IMG/VR virus record: IMGVR_UViG_3300006162_000053
Location: 1-25,065 of that record
Strand: one strand, 5' to 3'
DNA length: 25,065 nucleotides
Source: a virus
Position numbers and translations under genes: made by a program. Below are positions 12,595 to 24,200 of this stretch, one piece after another. The number at the start of each line of letters is the position of its first letter. The stretch's first letter is position 1. The notes beneath the pieces were generated by a model. The model was not told the DNA's origin and did no database searches. It was given only the letters and a program-made list of their open reading frames with translations.

Positions 12595-13863
12595 TTAGTT
12601 GGAAACGGTTGATCGTGCAACAGAAATTGTAATTGTATAAACAACTGTCAATGTTCTGCCTGCTGCTTTGAGAACGGGACTAAACACGAGGTGTGTTAGT
12701 AGACGCTCTCGCTCGGTTGATGGACTCAAAACAGCGTTTTGAATACCAGCATTTTGCCCATTGGTAGGTGTTTGAATAATACCACCAATTGGTGAATTTA
12801 AAGAACTAATAAAGTCTGCTGCGTCAGCAGATGTTGTGCCATTTTTTAAACCGCTGCCGCCTGGCGTAATTGATATTGTGGAAGCAGTTCCGGACGCGCC
12901 ACTCTGGATTGTTAAATATCCAAACGTGTTCTTGCCTGTGATTGTTGAATACGTACCACCAGAAAGATCAGTAATAGCAATTGTAGAATTTCCAGGAAGT
13001 GGATTACCACCGCCCCAAGTTGGATTCCATGTTGTTGATCCAGCATTGATAGCTTGACAAATGTCACCAAACGTAATTGCACCGCTAACGCCCGTCCCCG
13101 CTGCTGGTGTGGTAAATGAAACTGTCGTTGGAGGGCCACTGTTTGCTGCAACGTTGAAAGAATACCACGTTGTTGCTGCTAAACCTGAATTGTCTGTTGA
13201 GACGTGTGTTCCAACGTTAATGTTTTGATAGCCGTTTGTTGGAATTGCTTGCTCACCCGTCGTGTATAAACCAATTTCGTCAAAAATAAAGTCTTGTGCA
13301 GATAATGTTGATACACTAGTTGGATTTGTTTGAGCAACTGGCTCTTGAGCATTTAACACAGCTGTAACAATAACCTGTGAGGTTAGACCAAGTTCTAATG
13401 AACGAACACCAGGACCCGATACGTGAGGAATTGCTGTTGGATCTGCTGATGGAACGCTACCACCACCAATGCGAACTCCTGTATTTAAATCTGCTGATCC
13501 AGGATCAACACCAAGGTTTGGATTTACTGCTGTACTGCCTGGCGTTGGAGGCCAACCAGTAGCGTCAATGATTTTTGAGAATACTTCGTGATAAATTCGA
13601 CTATCCCACGTACCAACGTCTGGTGGTTGTCCATCGTTTGGTGGATTATATGTAATAACATAAGCGCTATTAATTGTTGTTCCACCATTACCAAATGCAA
13701 TACGCTCAATAAAATAATTGAATTCATTGGACAAAGAACGTGCAAACACACGGCATAAATTTTGTGGATGTACAGCGTTATGCTTGTCGAGCAGAACATT
13801 ACCTAGGTCATCAGTAATTTTGCAATGACCAGTAACTGTAGCTTCAATTTTGTCTTTCATCAT
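12595..13863 (-). CDS. Virion structural protein with inserted beta-rich module
   Basis: A 422-residue protein, probably tail- or baseplate-associated. The N-terminal part (1-210) has KITDDLGNVLLDKHNAVH, NYFIERIAFGNGGT and GTWDSRIYHEVF, which I recall from structural proteins of other large phages. Residues about 215-345 are an inserted Gly/Thr/Ser-rich beta module (TFGDICQAINAG, then GYLTIQSGASGTASTISI) that resembles the IN-motif repeats of the giant protein upstream. The C-terminus (LTHLVFSPVLKAAGRTLTVVYTITI) returns to the N-terminal style, so the module looks inserted between two halves of one domain. It begins in the stop of the DUF5659-like gene (TAATG); a second ATG follows at once. 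Confidence 0.75.
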   Translation of the reverse strand: MMKDKIEATVTGHCKITDDLGNVLLDKHNAVHPQNLCRVFARSLSNEFNYFIERIAFGNGGTTINSAYVITYNPPNDGQPPDVGTWDSRIYHEVFSKIIDATGWPPTPGSTAVNPNLGVDPGSADLNTGVRIGGGSVPSADPTAIPHVSGPGVRSLELGLTSQVIVTAVLNAQEPVAQTNPTSVSTLSAQDFIFDEIGLYTTGEQAIPTNGYQNINVGTHVSTDNSGLAATTWYSFNVAANSGPPTTVSFTTPAAGTGVSGAITFGDICQAINAGSTTWNPTWGGGNPLPGNSTIAITDLSGGTYSTITGKNTFGYLTIQSGASGTASTISITPGGSGLKNGTTSADAADFISSLNSPIGGIIQTPTNGQNAGIQNAVLSPSTERERLLTHLVFSPVLKAAGRTLTVVYTITISVARSTVSN

Positions 13864-14087
13864 TATCCCATTCGACGAACACTAGTCGTCAGCGCTTTGA
13901 TTGCATTATTGAATGTTACAGGTTCTACGGAGGCTTTACCTAGGTCATATGCATCAAGCAAAGTAGTATCAACATCATCAAAAACGAATGTTCCTTTTTG
14001 TCCTTGCTTTTCAATTTTCACCATTGTGCAACCATTTAGTTTTAGGTATGCAGCAAGGACGATGTCTGTTGTTTTGTACTCGTTCAT
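13863..14087 (-). CDS. DUF5659-like small phage protein
   Basis: A 74-residue protein matching the DUF5659 pattern as I recall it: YKTTDIVLAAYLKLNGC, then MVKIEKQGQKGTFVFDD, then a helix ending NNAIKALTTSVRRMG. These domains occur widely in phages and integrative elements, with no known function. AAAGGA stands six bases before the ATG, and a late-type box GATAAATA lies 25 bp upstream (14112-14119), so this gene and the two after it may have an internal promoter. The stop overlaps the next ATG by one base. Confidence 0.7.
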   Translation of the reverse strand: MNEYKTTDIVLAAYLKLNGCTMVKIEKQGQKGTFVFDDVDTTLLDAYDLGKASVEPVTFNNAIKALTTSVRRMG

Positions 14088-14111
14088 AGTATTTCCTTTA
14101 TTGTTATTATA

Positions 14112-14119
14112 TATTTATC
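14112..14119 (-). promoter_or_regulatory. Late-type promoter box GATAAATA
   Basis: Minus-strand GATAAATA, one base from TATAAATA, in the only sizeable gap of the minus-strand operon (14088-14122). A transcript would start about 14105, just before the AAAGGA site of the gene at 14087. Confidence 0.4.
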
Positions 14120-14122
14120 GGT

Positions 14123-15256
14123 TTAGCCTGCTGTTAGAGACAGAATAGACCAAGATGTTCCAAGCTGATATATTAAGGCTCCCGTAGCAGATGCTGTTCC
14201 TGCAATAGTTTCAGCAACGTGCACGTCTGTATATATCGGTGAGATTGGATTAGTAGAAGAAGAAACAATCGTGTAAGTTGTATTGACGTTTCCACTTACG
14301 TCCCCCGTATTCCCTGTAATCGTGAATGTTGTTCCTGGTGTGAATGGTGTCATTGACGTTCCGGCATAATTTCCTTGAATCGTCCAATAATTACTTGTTG
14401 TATTAACACCAACGATACTACTCGTAATATCCAACACATAAGCGACGTTACTTTGAATAGCTGGCAATACATATGGATTTCCGGGTGTTGCAACAACATA
14501 TGTTATCTTTGCTGTAGGATCAAAAACAACTCCATTGATTGATGTTGCATGTGAAAGTGACGTTTGTGATGGGGAAACGTTAATTGTCGTATTTGTTCCG
14601 TTGAAAGAAGACGATGCAACGGTATAAAATAATGTTGCGCCGCCGTTAAAACTAGAATAATCTGTATAAAAATAGAAGCCAGGTAGAAAAACTGTTGTCC
14701 AATCACCAGCAATTACAACGTATGTACTTCCATCACCAGTTAAAATTGGAAATGGGTTTGCTGTCCAAAGAATATCTAAACCAATGCCTTGATTTCCCGT
14801 TGGTTGATTCAAGCGAAATGTTCTTGTTTCAAAGAAGTGTATAGCATAAATGCTTGTCGTTGGGATTGTTGCTCCTGGAATGGCAAATGTTCTTGCATTT
14901 GAGGACGAAGGAAGCAACGATGGCGTTGGTATGCTGTAAATTGCATTTAGTGGAATATCATGAAGAGGTGGTGCAAGAACAGCAGCCCAACTAACACTAT
15001 CATATCCACCAATGTCATATGGTTCAACATCGTAATAATCTAATGACGACTGACTAACAGGAACCGGTGCCTCTTGTGTTATTACAATTTGATCTTTTGC
15101 AAGCGAAACAATATCATCAGTCCAGTCATATGAAATGAACGTATCAAGAACCTTTGAGTGATATGGTTTCGTAGTTTCAACAAAATCGATCAATCCTTGA
15201 GAAGGATCGATTGCGAATAGACCTTTGATAATTTGTGCTGTGTATATTGTTGCCAT
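14123..15256 (-). CDS. Hypothetical virion structural protein
   Basis: A 377-residue protein, beta-rich and poor in charge, typical of tail or fibre components. The N-terminus is helical and distinctive: MATIYTAQIIKGLFAID, then FVETTKPYHSKVLDTFISYDW. From about 180 on it is Thr/Ser/Asn-rich, with two related segments of the type 'F.V.g.......t.YtV.SSS....T.I.V': FYTVASSSFNGTNTTINVS and TYTIVSSSTNPISPIYTDVHV. The giant protein carries a similar piece (KYLVTSSYYSPSSDTTQINV). Start at 15256 is chosen because it lies one base after the giant gene's stop; an upstream in-frame ATG at 15277 would overlap that gene. No clear ribosome site, so translation is probably coupled. Confidence 0.7.
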   Translation of the reverse strand: MATIYTAQIIKGLFAIDPSQGLIDFVETTKPYHSKVLDTFISYDWTDDIVSLAKDQIVITQEAPVPVSQSSLDYYDVEPYDIGGYDSVSWAAVLAPPLHDIPLNAIYSIPTPSLLPSSSNARTFAIPGATIPTTSIYAIHFFETRTFRLNQPTGNQGIGLDILWTANPFPILTGDGSTYVVIAGDWTTVFLPGFYFYTDYSSFNGGATLFYTVASSSFNGTNTTINVSPSQTSLSHATSINGVVFDPTAKITYVVATPGNPYVLPAIQSNVAYVLDITSSIVGVNTTSNYWTIQGNYAGTSMTPFTPGTTFTITGNTGDVSGNVNTTYTIVSSSTNPISPIYTDVHVAETIAGTASATGALIYQLGTSWSILSLTAG

Positions 15257-15257
15257 A

Positions 15258-18200
15258 TTAGTCGTCAAAAATTCCATTTACATTAAGAAGTCGAACGCCA
15301 TAAATTGACAACCACGACGTCTTCATTAGCTCTTTATATTTAGCCTTCGTTGTCAATGCATCTTGAAGGACATTAAACCAGATATTATTGACGTGTTGTA
15401 CTGGGAACTGATCGTACATCAACGACAACGATGTTGCAATATTAGCTGGTGTATTCAATGGATACGTTGCAAGGAACGATCCAAGATCAACTGGATAGAA
15501 GTTATTATTTGGATCATTCAAATATGCATTGATTGTTGCTAGCGCTAATGTACCATTAACAAATGCTTGATTAGGACCAAGTCCATATTGTGTCTGTGTT
15601 CCATTTGTTGCATCATATAATTGATATGATAGCTGCGGAACGCGTACAGAAGTATCTGCCAATGTATAGCCAACAATAGCTTCAATCATTCTATTCCACA
15701 ACTCAAGAGGTATTTGTGTGTCTTGTCCTTGGCGGAACAAAAACCACTCTTGATGTTTTGACTTCAAATTTGTGCCTTGATCATTATCACGCAATGTTAA
15801 GTCGCGCAAGAATTTCCAAACATAACGACCATCTGTCCCGTTAACAATTGTTGTTGAAGCTTGACGCAATATTGCTTGACGATAATAGACAGGAACAAAT
15901 GATGACAACACTCCATACAAGTTCGACAAGCTAAATTCAATACCATATGCAATACCAAAACCAAAACGTGCTGCTAACGTTGGATCATCTAATGGTAGTT
16001 GAACAACCATGTACGGTGTTGGAATTGATGCAAAATTTTGTGCCGTACTATATGGAGAAATAGCAGCTTCGCGTGTTGTATCAATTGTTGTTTCGTTTTG
16101 AACCCAGTAATAATATAATGTATTTAAATTGCCTGTTTGGTCATAGTACTGACGTGTACTATATTCATAATTGTATTCAAGTTGTTCTTGTGTCGTACCA
16201 TCATCATAGACGTCTGGATTAAACGATGTTTGAGCAGATGTCAAAGCTGGCAAAGAGCGTATAACGTCAACAACGTCGCGGTCAGCAAGAATTTGATTAA
16301 TTGCTGGCGTTACTTGATATGCATTATCGATTACAAACGTTTGATTGACTGGTTTACCATTAACATAAATTGAAACAGAATCACCAATGTTAAATAACGT
16401 TGGATCGACTGGTATGATTCCTAATCCAACAGGAATAACACCATTTAGTATGTGAGGAAGTGTTGCAATGTATACTCGTTGAGAAGCCAAAGTTACTTTT
16501 GTCCAGTCTGTTGGTTTAAATGCAGGAACCATTGTAAAATCAGACGATGGTATTGTTATTGCACCAGCAACAGGAGAATTGATACCAATATATCCTGTCA
16601 AAGAGCTAAACAAATTTGTATCTGTTATTACTAACGACGAATTTGGTCCAGATGTATTACTTGTTACCTGGAGATTTCCTGATACAAGTCCAACAGTACC
16701 TGCTAGTGTAGTAATTTGTTGTTGGATTTGATTGATCAAATCTGTATACGTTTGAGCATTTTGTCCAGTGATTGATATTGGATGGGTTGATTGATCAATA
16801 TTAATTGATGCCGTATATGTTGGATTAATTTCAGCAGTTCCAACAACCGGTGTCTCTATATCAACATAACCAGCCAAAGAGCTAAACATATTATTGTCCG
16901 CAACTGTAACTGTTGAATTTGTACCAAGTGCATTACTTGTTATAACAATATTTCCAGTATCAAGGGATACCGTAGCATTTGGTAAATTTGCTGATAGATA
17001 TGTAATTAGATCAGCGTATGTTGGTGCAGCTGTTCCAGCAACTGTGAGCGAGTGTGATGTACCGTTGATTGTGATTGTTGCTGAATATGTTGCAGAACCA
17101 ATGAAATTAGTTCCTGGAACAGATGTATTCAATCTAACGTATCCTGTCAATGACGAGAACAAATTATTATCAGCTATTGAGACGGAAGTGGAAGCACCAG
17201 TTGTAGTGCTTTGAATTTGAATATTACCGTTTGTTAATGAGACTACTGCTGTTCCACCAATTTGTGCTTGAAGTTGTGATATTAATACTGTATATGTTGA
17301 AGCAGATGCCTGCGTAACAGAAATTGAATGCGGCGTACCATTGACTGTAATATTTGCTGTATATGTTGGTGTATATGAATTTGTTCCTGCAACAGTCAAA
17401 CCAATGCCGCCTAATGCACTCCACAATGGATATGTACCAGTGTTGACAAAACTGACTGTAGAACTTGCACCAGTAGAATTGCTTACAACTTGCAACTGAC
17501 CATTAACAATTGATACTGTTCCTGCACTACCAATTGCAGACTGTATTGCTGAAATTAATACACCATACGTTTGTGTCGTATAAGCAACAACGCTTACAGG
17601 ATAAGGTATTCCATTAATAACAACGTTACCAGTATACGTATGGTTGATTTCATTCGTTCCATTAACAGGTGGCTCAAGACCAACGTATCCTGGCAAGCTT
17701 GGCCACAAAGATGGCCATCCAAAAATCGACAAGTTTTGCATTGAGATTGTTGAGGATGCACCAGTCTCATTGCTTGTTATACGAATGTTTCCTGTATCGT
17801 CGAGTGTTGCCGTACAAGGTGGCCATCCGTACGTTGACAATGAATTAATTCTTGCGAGAATTGATCCATATGTTGGTATTGAAGCCGAACCCCAGTATCC
17901 TCCGTATCCTCCTGTACCACCAAGTCCATTAACAAGTAAGTATCCTGTATAATTACCAAGTGGCAACGTTGTTGCTTCACTTGCAGAGTGTCCACCACCA
18001 GTATTAACAACTTGATAGCCTGCCGTTGCTGCATGATAAAGACCAGTATTTGTTCCATTAGATATACCTGTTGCAGACAAATAAGCATGTCCGTGCGTTG
18101 CAGGAACCGTTGGTGCAAATCCTGTAGTGTTGGCACCCGTTTGAGTACCACCGACGTTGACTACCTGATAGCCCGCTGTTGCTGGGAATGTTGTTGTAGA

Positions 18201-21200
18201 GTATCCTGTGCTGTTAGTACCAATTTGGTTACCACCAACATTAACTGTAACTAATCCAGCTGTTGCTGGTGCATATGCGAGTCCCGTTGAGCTCGTTAGT
18301 ATTTGAGTACCACCGACATTGACTACTTGAGAACCAGAAATTGTTGTATAATCTGTTATTGATATTGCTGGGCCACCGTATGTAGCTGAGATCGTATATG
18401 TACCATTGTTTCCTGTAGTAACAACATAGTAATTCGTTGCTGGTGTTATTGTTCCAGCGTTTGTACCATCTGTGTATGTTGGAAGCGTTGTTCCTGTAAA
18501 CAATACAAGATCGCCAACACTTAATGTATTGCCTGGTGATGTTAGTGTTGTCCCTGGTGCCCATGAAGTTGGGATTGGTGTACGAGTACGACGGAAAATT
18601 GTTTTGCGGGCCGTTCCTGTTGCAACGTTTGTAGTGAGTAGCGAACCTTGTTGACTTTGAGCTAATGCGTCCCAATTAGAAGGAAGAACACTTGTCTCAA
18701 CCCAACGATATACATTAACACTTGCCCAAGCTGCAAGGTCCCCCCACACTGCAAGGCGATCCTTGACGTTTGGATATACGTTTGCATCATAGTATGGGAC
18801 ATAGCCAATTGCAGACGTATCGAGCCATACCTTACCAGTATATTGTGTATTCCAAGGCTGCGTTGAAATATTATTAGGATTATTTGTTACTGAATATTGT
18901 GCTGGATCTGAATAGCTATACAAATCAATGTTTTGTTCAGCAACAGAGTAATTGTATCCCAAAGCTGGATGCCATAGTTCAACGTTGCTAATAATAACAT
19001 TTGCTTGCGTATCAATTAGCTTTGATGGATTCATTGACTTGCGTGCTGGATTGATTCCATAGATCATTAGCAAATTGGCAAATCCAGGAATGCTAAATGC
19101 AACAACTTCCGCGTTGATTTGTTGGAATTCTGTAACGCCAGTTCCAAAACCATATAGCGTCGTTGTGTATTGATTCAGGTCAGCACCAGCGGCTGTTATC
19201 GATGTTGGTGTATGTTGTACAACACGCATGCTGTCAGAAATAGAGCTTAGTTTTACATAAGCTAATTCTGTTGTAACATTAATTGGTGAATTGGTTGCAA
19301 CCACCCAAGCTGTACCAGACCATACGTATGTTACGTTTGTTGTTGTATCATACCAGTAGTCTACTTGACTCTCTTGTCCTGGTAATACTGGTACTGAACC
19401 GGCAAATATCTTGAGAACAGAAGTTGCTTCACCGTCCAAGAATAATGGACTTGATGTTGCTGCGGGAGGAGCTGTTAATGCAACACTAAAACCAGAGCCA
19501 GAGCCACCAATATAAACATTAGATGTTGTTAGAACATCTGTTGTAGCATATCCCTTGCCACTATCCGTAATGATTACATCTGACACTTTGCCGCCAGTAA
19601 CAACAATAGTTGCTGCTGCACCCGTTCCCGAACCACCATTCAATGGTACACCGTTGTATGTTCCGTTGGTATATCCACTACCACCAACGATTGATCCAAT
19701 CGTGATTGTGTATGTTGGAATAGATGTGTATGGCGTGTATGTTAGATCCTCTTCTTGTTCAGGAAGATTCTTCCAACGATTTGGAACACCAAAATTAACA
19801 ATTTGGAATCCATCAGCAATTCCTTGTACAGTATATGGATCTGTTGATGGTTCAATTGGTGACATGAACTGTAGAAGAACATCTTCAACGGCTCCGTCAG
19901 TACTAAACAATACAATTTCTGGATATACTTTTGGACGCACGTCGCCAAAGTCAGCAACTTTCCAAGCCCAATACTGATCAACTTGAGCACCCAAGAAACG
20001 CTTAGAGTTAATATAAGCTGTGATGGAATTTACAGATCCTTTGTAGCGAATCATACCACGATAGAACAAGAATTGTGTTTGATTATTAACATTTAGCAAA
20101 TCGAGATACGACGCATTGGGCTGATAATCAATCAATGCACGAGCTGTATTAGACATTGGTGTCGTACGAGTTTGTGTGTATGTATCGTACAAGTGTTGCA
20201 GATCATACGCCTGTCCTTCGATATTACGTGTGAAAGTTCCTGCATCCAAGAAATAACCACCAAGGTCAGGACGAAGTTGGTAGTTACGGTTTTCATAGAA
20301 ATCAAGATTAAATTTTTGTGCATTCAAACCAAGGAAAGGATCATAGATCAAGCTTCCCGTGACAGTGTAGTCATTAAACACCATTGCATGTTCATAATCT
20401 TGAATGAATAAATGAGCGCCACCAATGTGTTGGTATGGAGCAACCGATGGCGTATTTGGAAGAACGGGATTGACCATTTGGCTACGTAATGCAAGACGTG
20501 TTAGTTTATCTTGTCGAAGAACAATAATTTCTGATGCATTCATTGGTGCACCTGTTGCATCAAATACCGTTTGTTGTGTTCTGATGTCCGGATATGGTCC
20601 TTGGAATACGTTAGCAACAACACCTTGTGGTGTTGACATCCACATATTATTCTTTAGAGGATTAATTTCTATTGTTGGATAAACATATTGACTATTGTAC
20701 AAACTAATTGTCATGTTACCTGAACCAAGCGACGTTAGAGGAATCGGCTGACCGCCTGACGACGATGGATATAAAGACAGCGTGAATTGTGTTGTATTTG
20801 TTGCACTTACGTTGATGTAGTAGGAAACACCAGGTGCTAACGGTGATGGGAGAACGCCGGATGTTGCAAGAGTAACGCGTGATCCTGTCTTCCATGCTGG
20901 TGCTGTTGTGAATTGTAATAGTCCTGTTGATTGATCAACGACTGTAAAGGGAAACTTATCATTAATGACGAGTTGTGTGTTGCGTATATTGTAAGATTGA
21001 TTAATAAAATTTTCAATCTCATACTGCCAATTAATAGAACGACCTGTCAGTGGATTGATGTCTGTTGTTGTTGTACTATTAAATACAACGTTTTGAGTTT
21101 GTTCATACCCGTTGTAACCATCAATAAAATTGATCAAGTTTTGCATTCCGTTGAGTTGGAATGGTGTCGTTACTGTTTCAACACGAGACGTGTCAAGTTC

Positions 21201-24200
21201 ATAGTGATACCACGTATCCGTTGATGCTCCTGCTCCACCAAATGCTTGGAATGATGATGTGAATTGACCAACCTTGAATGTTCCTGTGCCGGGCGTCGAA
21301 TAGCTTGTGATTGGATTATTTGCTAATGCATCGTTCAACGTATCAGCAAGCATGAATTGATTAGATTGGAACGTTGTGTTCAAATAAATGATATATGGTG
21401 TTTCTAATACCAAAGGCGCTGGTAACTGTTGTGTTGCATTAAGAACAACAACAGTTCCCGTTGACCACGTCGATGGAACTGATGCGCCAAGTAAAGTGAT
21501 AAAACCATCATTTGTTAACGTTGATGGAATTGGTTGTGCAACGTTAATTTGTGTTGTATCAGACGATGGACTATAGTAAGAGGATGTAACCAAATACTTA
21601 CCGTCGTTAATAATCGAATTTGTTATTGATACAGACGAACCAGCAACGAAGACACCAGTAACATCTGTTGCAACAGTAAAATTATTTGCAGCATTATTAG
21701 AATATGTATTTGCATACTTGTACATCGTACAAATACCTGTTGCTTGATCAACCATGAATTGAAATTGAAGAGCAGGATAATACGATATTGTTCGTGAAAT
21801 TGGTGCAAGCGAATTGACTTCAAATTTCCACTTCGCTTCATTGTTGTATTGCATAAAGCCTGGCGGAATGCTTAACAACGAAACATTAAATCCTTCCATC
21901 CACACGTCAGCAATAACTCCATTGTTAATCAAATAAATGTTATAGTCTTGTGCAACAATGTTAAAGAATTGATTAAAAATTTCAAACGTGCTAATATCAA
22001 GAATGCCACCAAATAAGTATGTTAATTGTGGTGTCCAGTTGACCCACAGCTGACGAAATTGATCGTTTGTATCCAGGCTAGTATAACGATTGTAGTTAGA
22101 ATACCACTGATTCAAACCTTGAGCTGTGAATACAGTATTTGTTCCAATCATATCACCGTGGAATACCGTATTTGAGTGAGAGAATACTGTTTGAGAAATT
22201 GCTTCTACGTCAAGGCCATTGATTGTAGCAAAGTTTAATCCAAATGCATAATGAAAAAACTTTGTTGGTTCTATACGGAATGCAACATTCATTTGATCAA
22301 AAGCGTATGAAATGTTTGTTCTCCATTGCCACTCTACAAATGAACCACCACCGTACACGAAGTCTGCATTTGCAGAAATAATTTCGCTGAATGTCGTATA
22401 AAGAGAACGAACAGTATAGAATGGTAGGAATGAAACTGGTGTTATATATGGTGGTAGCAAATCATCAGGATTGTATGTACTGCCTGATACGATTGGTCCA
22501 TCAGTAACATTAACAGGTACGTACGTCCACGTCAATGCTTCTCCAGCAGCTCCGGTACTTACAGCACCACTTGGTAGTAATTGACCAACTGGAACAATAC
22601 CATTCAACACATTGTACCACATTACTGAATTCCACCTACGACTAGGAACGGCGGGTGCATATGTCCCCTTCCACCACACAGGAAGATTAGCATATCCTTG
22701 TAATTTCCACGGTTCTAGATGAGGATATGGTGTATTAAACCAATTGGTATACAGCTGTCTCCAGTCAGAAGCATTTTGTCCTGCTGGGCGAGATGATGTT
22801 ACTGTATATGGTGGTGTTGCAACACCACTCTTCAAATAGTTCCACGTGAATGGATTTGTTGGTGTGTAGTATGTGTTTTGGAATGGCGTTGAAATGTTAT
22901 TATCAATAATGTACTGTGAAAACTGATCATGAAAATATTGTTTTGACAATGATGCATTAGTAGGCGTTGCAACAGTAGTTGCATAGTCAAAGCGTGGTGC
23001 AAAGTATGGTGGAATTACATTCCAAAGCTGCTGTTCGATCTCAAGCAAAGTATAAGCTAATACTTCTTGGAAGCGAGTCTCAATCCATCCGCCACCGATA
23101 TATCCATCACCAACGTGTGTAGGATCAAGTGGAGTCCATCCCGTACCCGTCAAGACCATCAACGTATTTGTTGTTGTATTGAACCACAATGCACCGTTGA
23201 CGATTGCGGATCCTGTTGGTGATGTTGTCGAAATTGATGCAATTCCTAAACGATAGAATACAGGAAGCGTTCCACCTGTTTGATACCAAAATAAAACTGT
23301 CCGTGCAGAACCAAACGTAGACGTTAAGCTAGCGATTGTTGTAGGTGGCGTTGTAGTGGTAATCTTACCATATGTCTGTCCTGCAACACGTGTATCAACA
23401 GTGTTGCAAATTGCGCGGGCAAATGTATCTTCTTGTGTTGCTGAGTATGTAATTTGCATACGGTGTCCATCATGACATACAACTTCACATATGTCTGATC
23501 CCGTATTTGGTTCTGTTAAATTTCTATCGATTACAACATAAGGCTCAACTGCTGGAGCAAGACCAAAGATCGCTGGCGTTGCAATCCAGTTTGGAACACC
23601 AAGTGATTGATAGTAAGCTGTACTATCGCCATATATTTCACCAAAGAAAACATTATCTTGAAGAGCCGTTACAATAATATTGTTAAATGCTGCTGCTGGA
23701 TTAACGATGGAAAGCGTTGATCCGCCAACAAATGTTGATACAACGTGGCTAAGATATGTATCAACGGCAAATAGAGTTTGATTTTGATATTGCTCTTGAG
23801 CAAATGAAATCAAACCCGGCGGTGTTATATTGTTAACGTTAAATGCTGAAATCAAAGAATCGTAACTATCGTTGTGTTCATGAATTGTTCCACCGAGGCC
23901 ATAGTTGTACTGGTTTTGTAATAAGGAATATACACCACCACCTAGTAATCCAGGGACTGGTGGCTGGGCTGAAATGATTGTTTGCAAATGTGTTGATAGA
24001 CTTGAGAGATCAATCTGAACTTTGTTTTGGTGATTGGGATTATAATACATCTGACTTGGAATTTCCCAGTCACCAATCCACGTGCCTGTCGGTGAAAGAC
24101 CACGACTATCAACAATTTGAGAATTGTACCAATCTGTTTGCGCTTGAGCTTCAATCTGTGCTGTTGTCCAAGAAGGATTTGTCGTTTGCAAACTAATTTC

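Noticed and set aside
17990-18335. Regular DNA repeats that might be a CRISPR array
   Set aside because: Units are in frame, multiples of three, imperfect and continuous with a long coding frame; there are no constant repeats with unique spacers.
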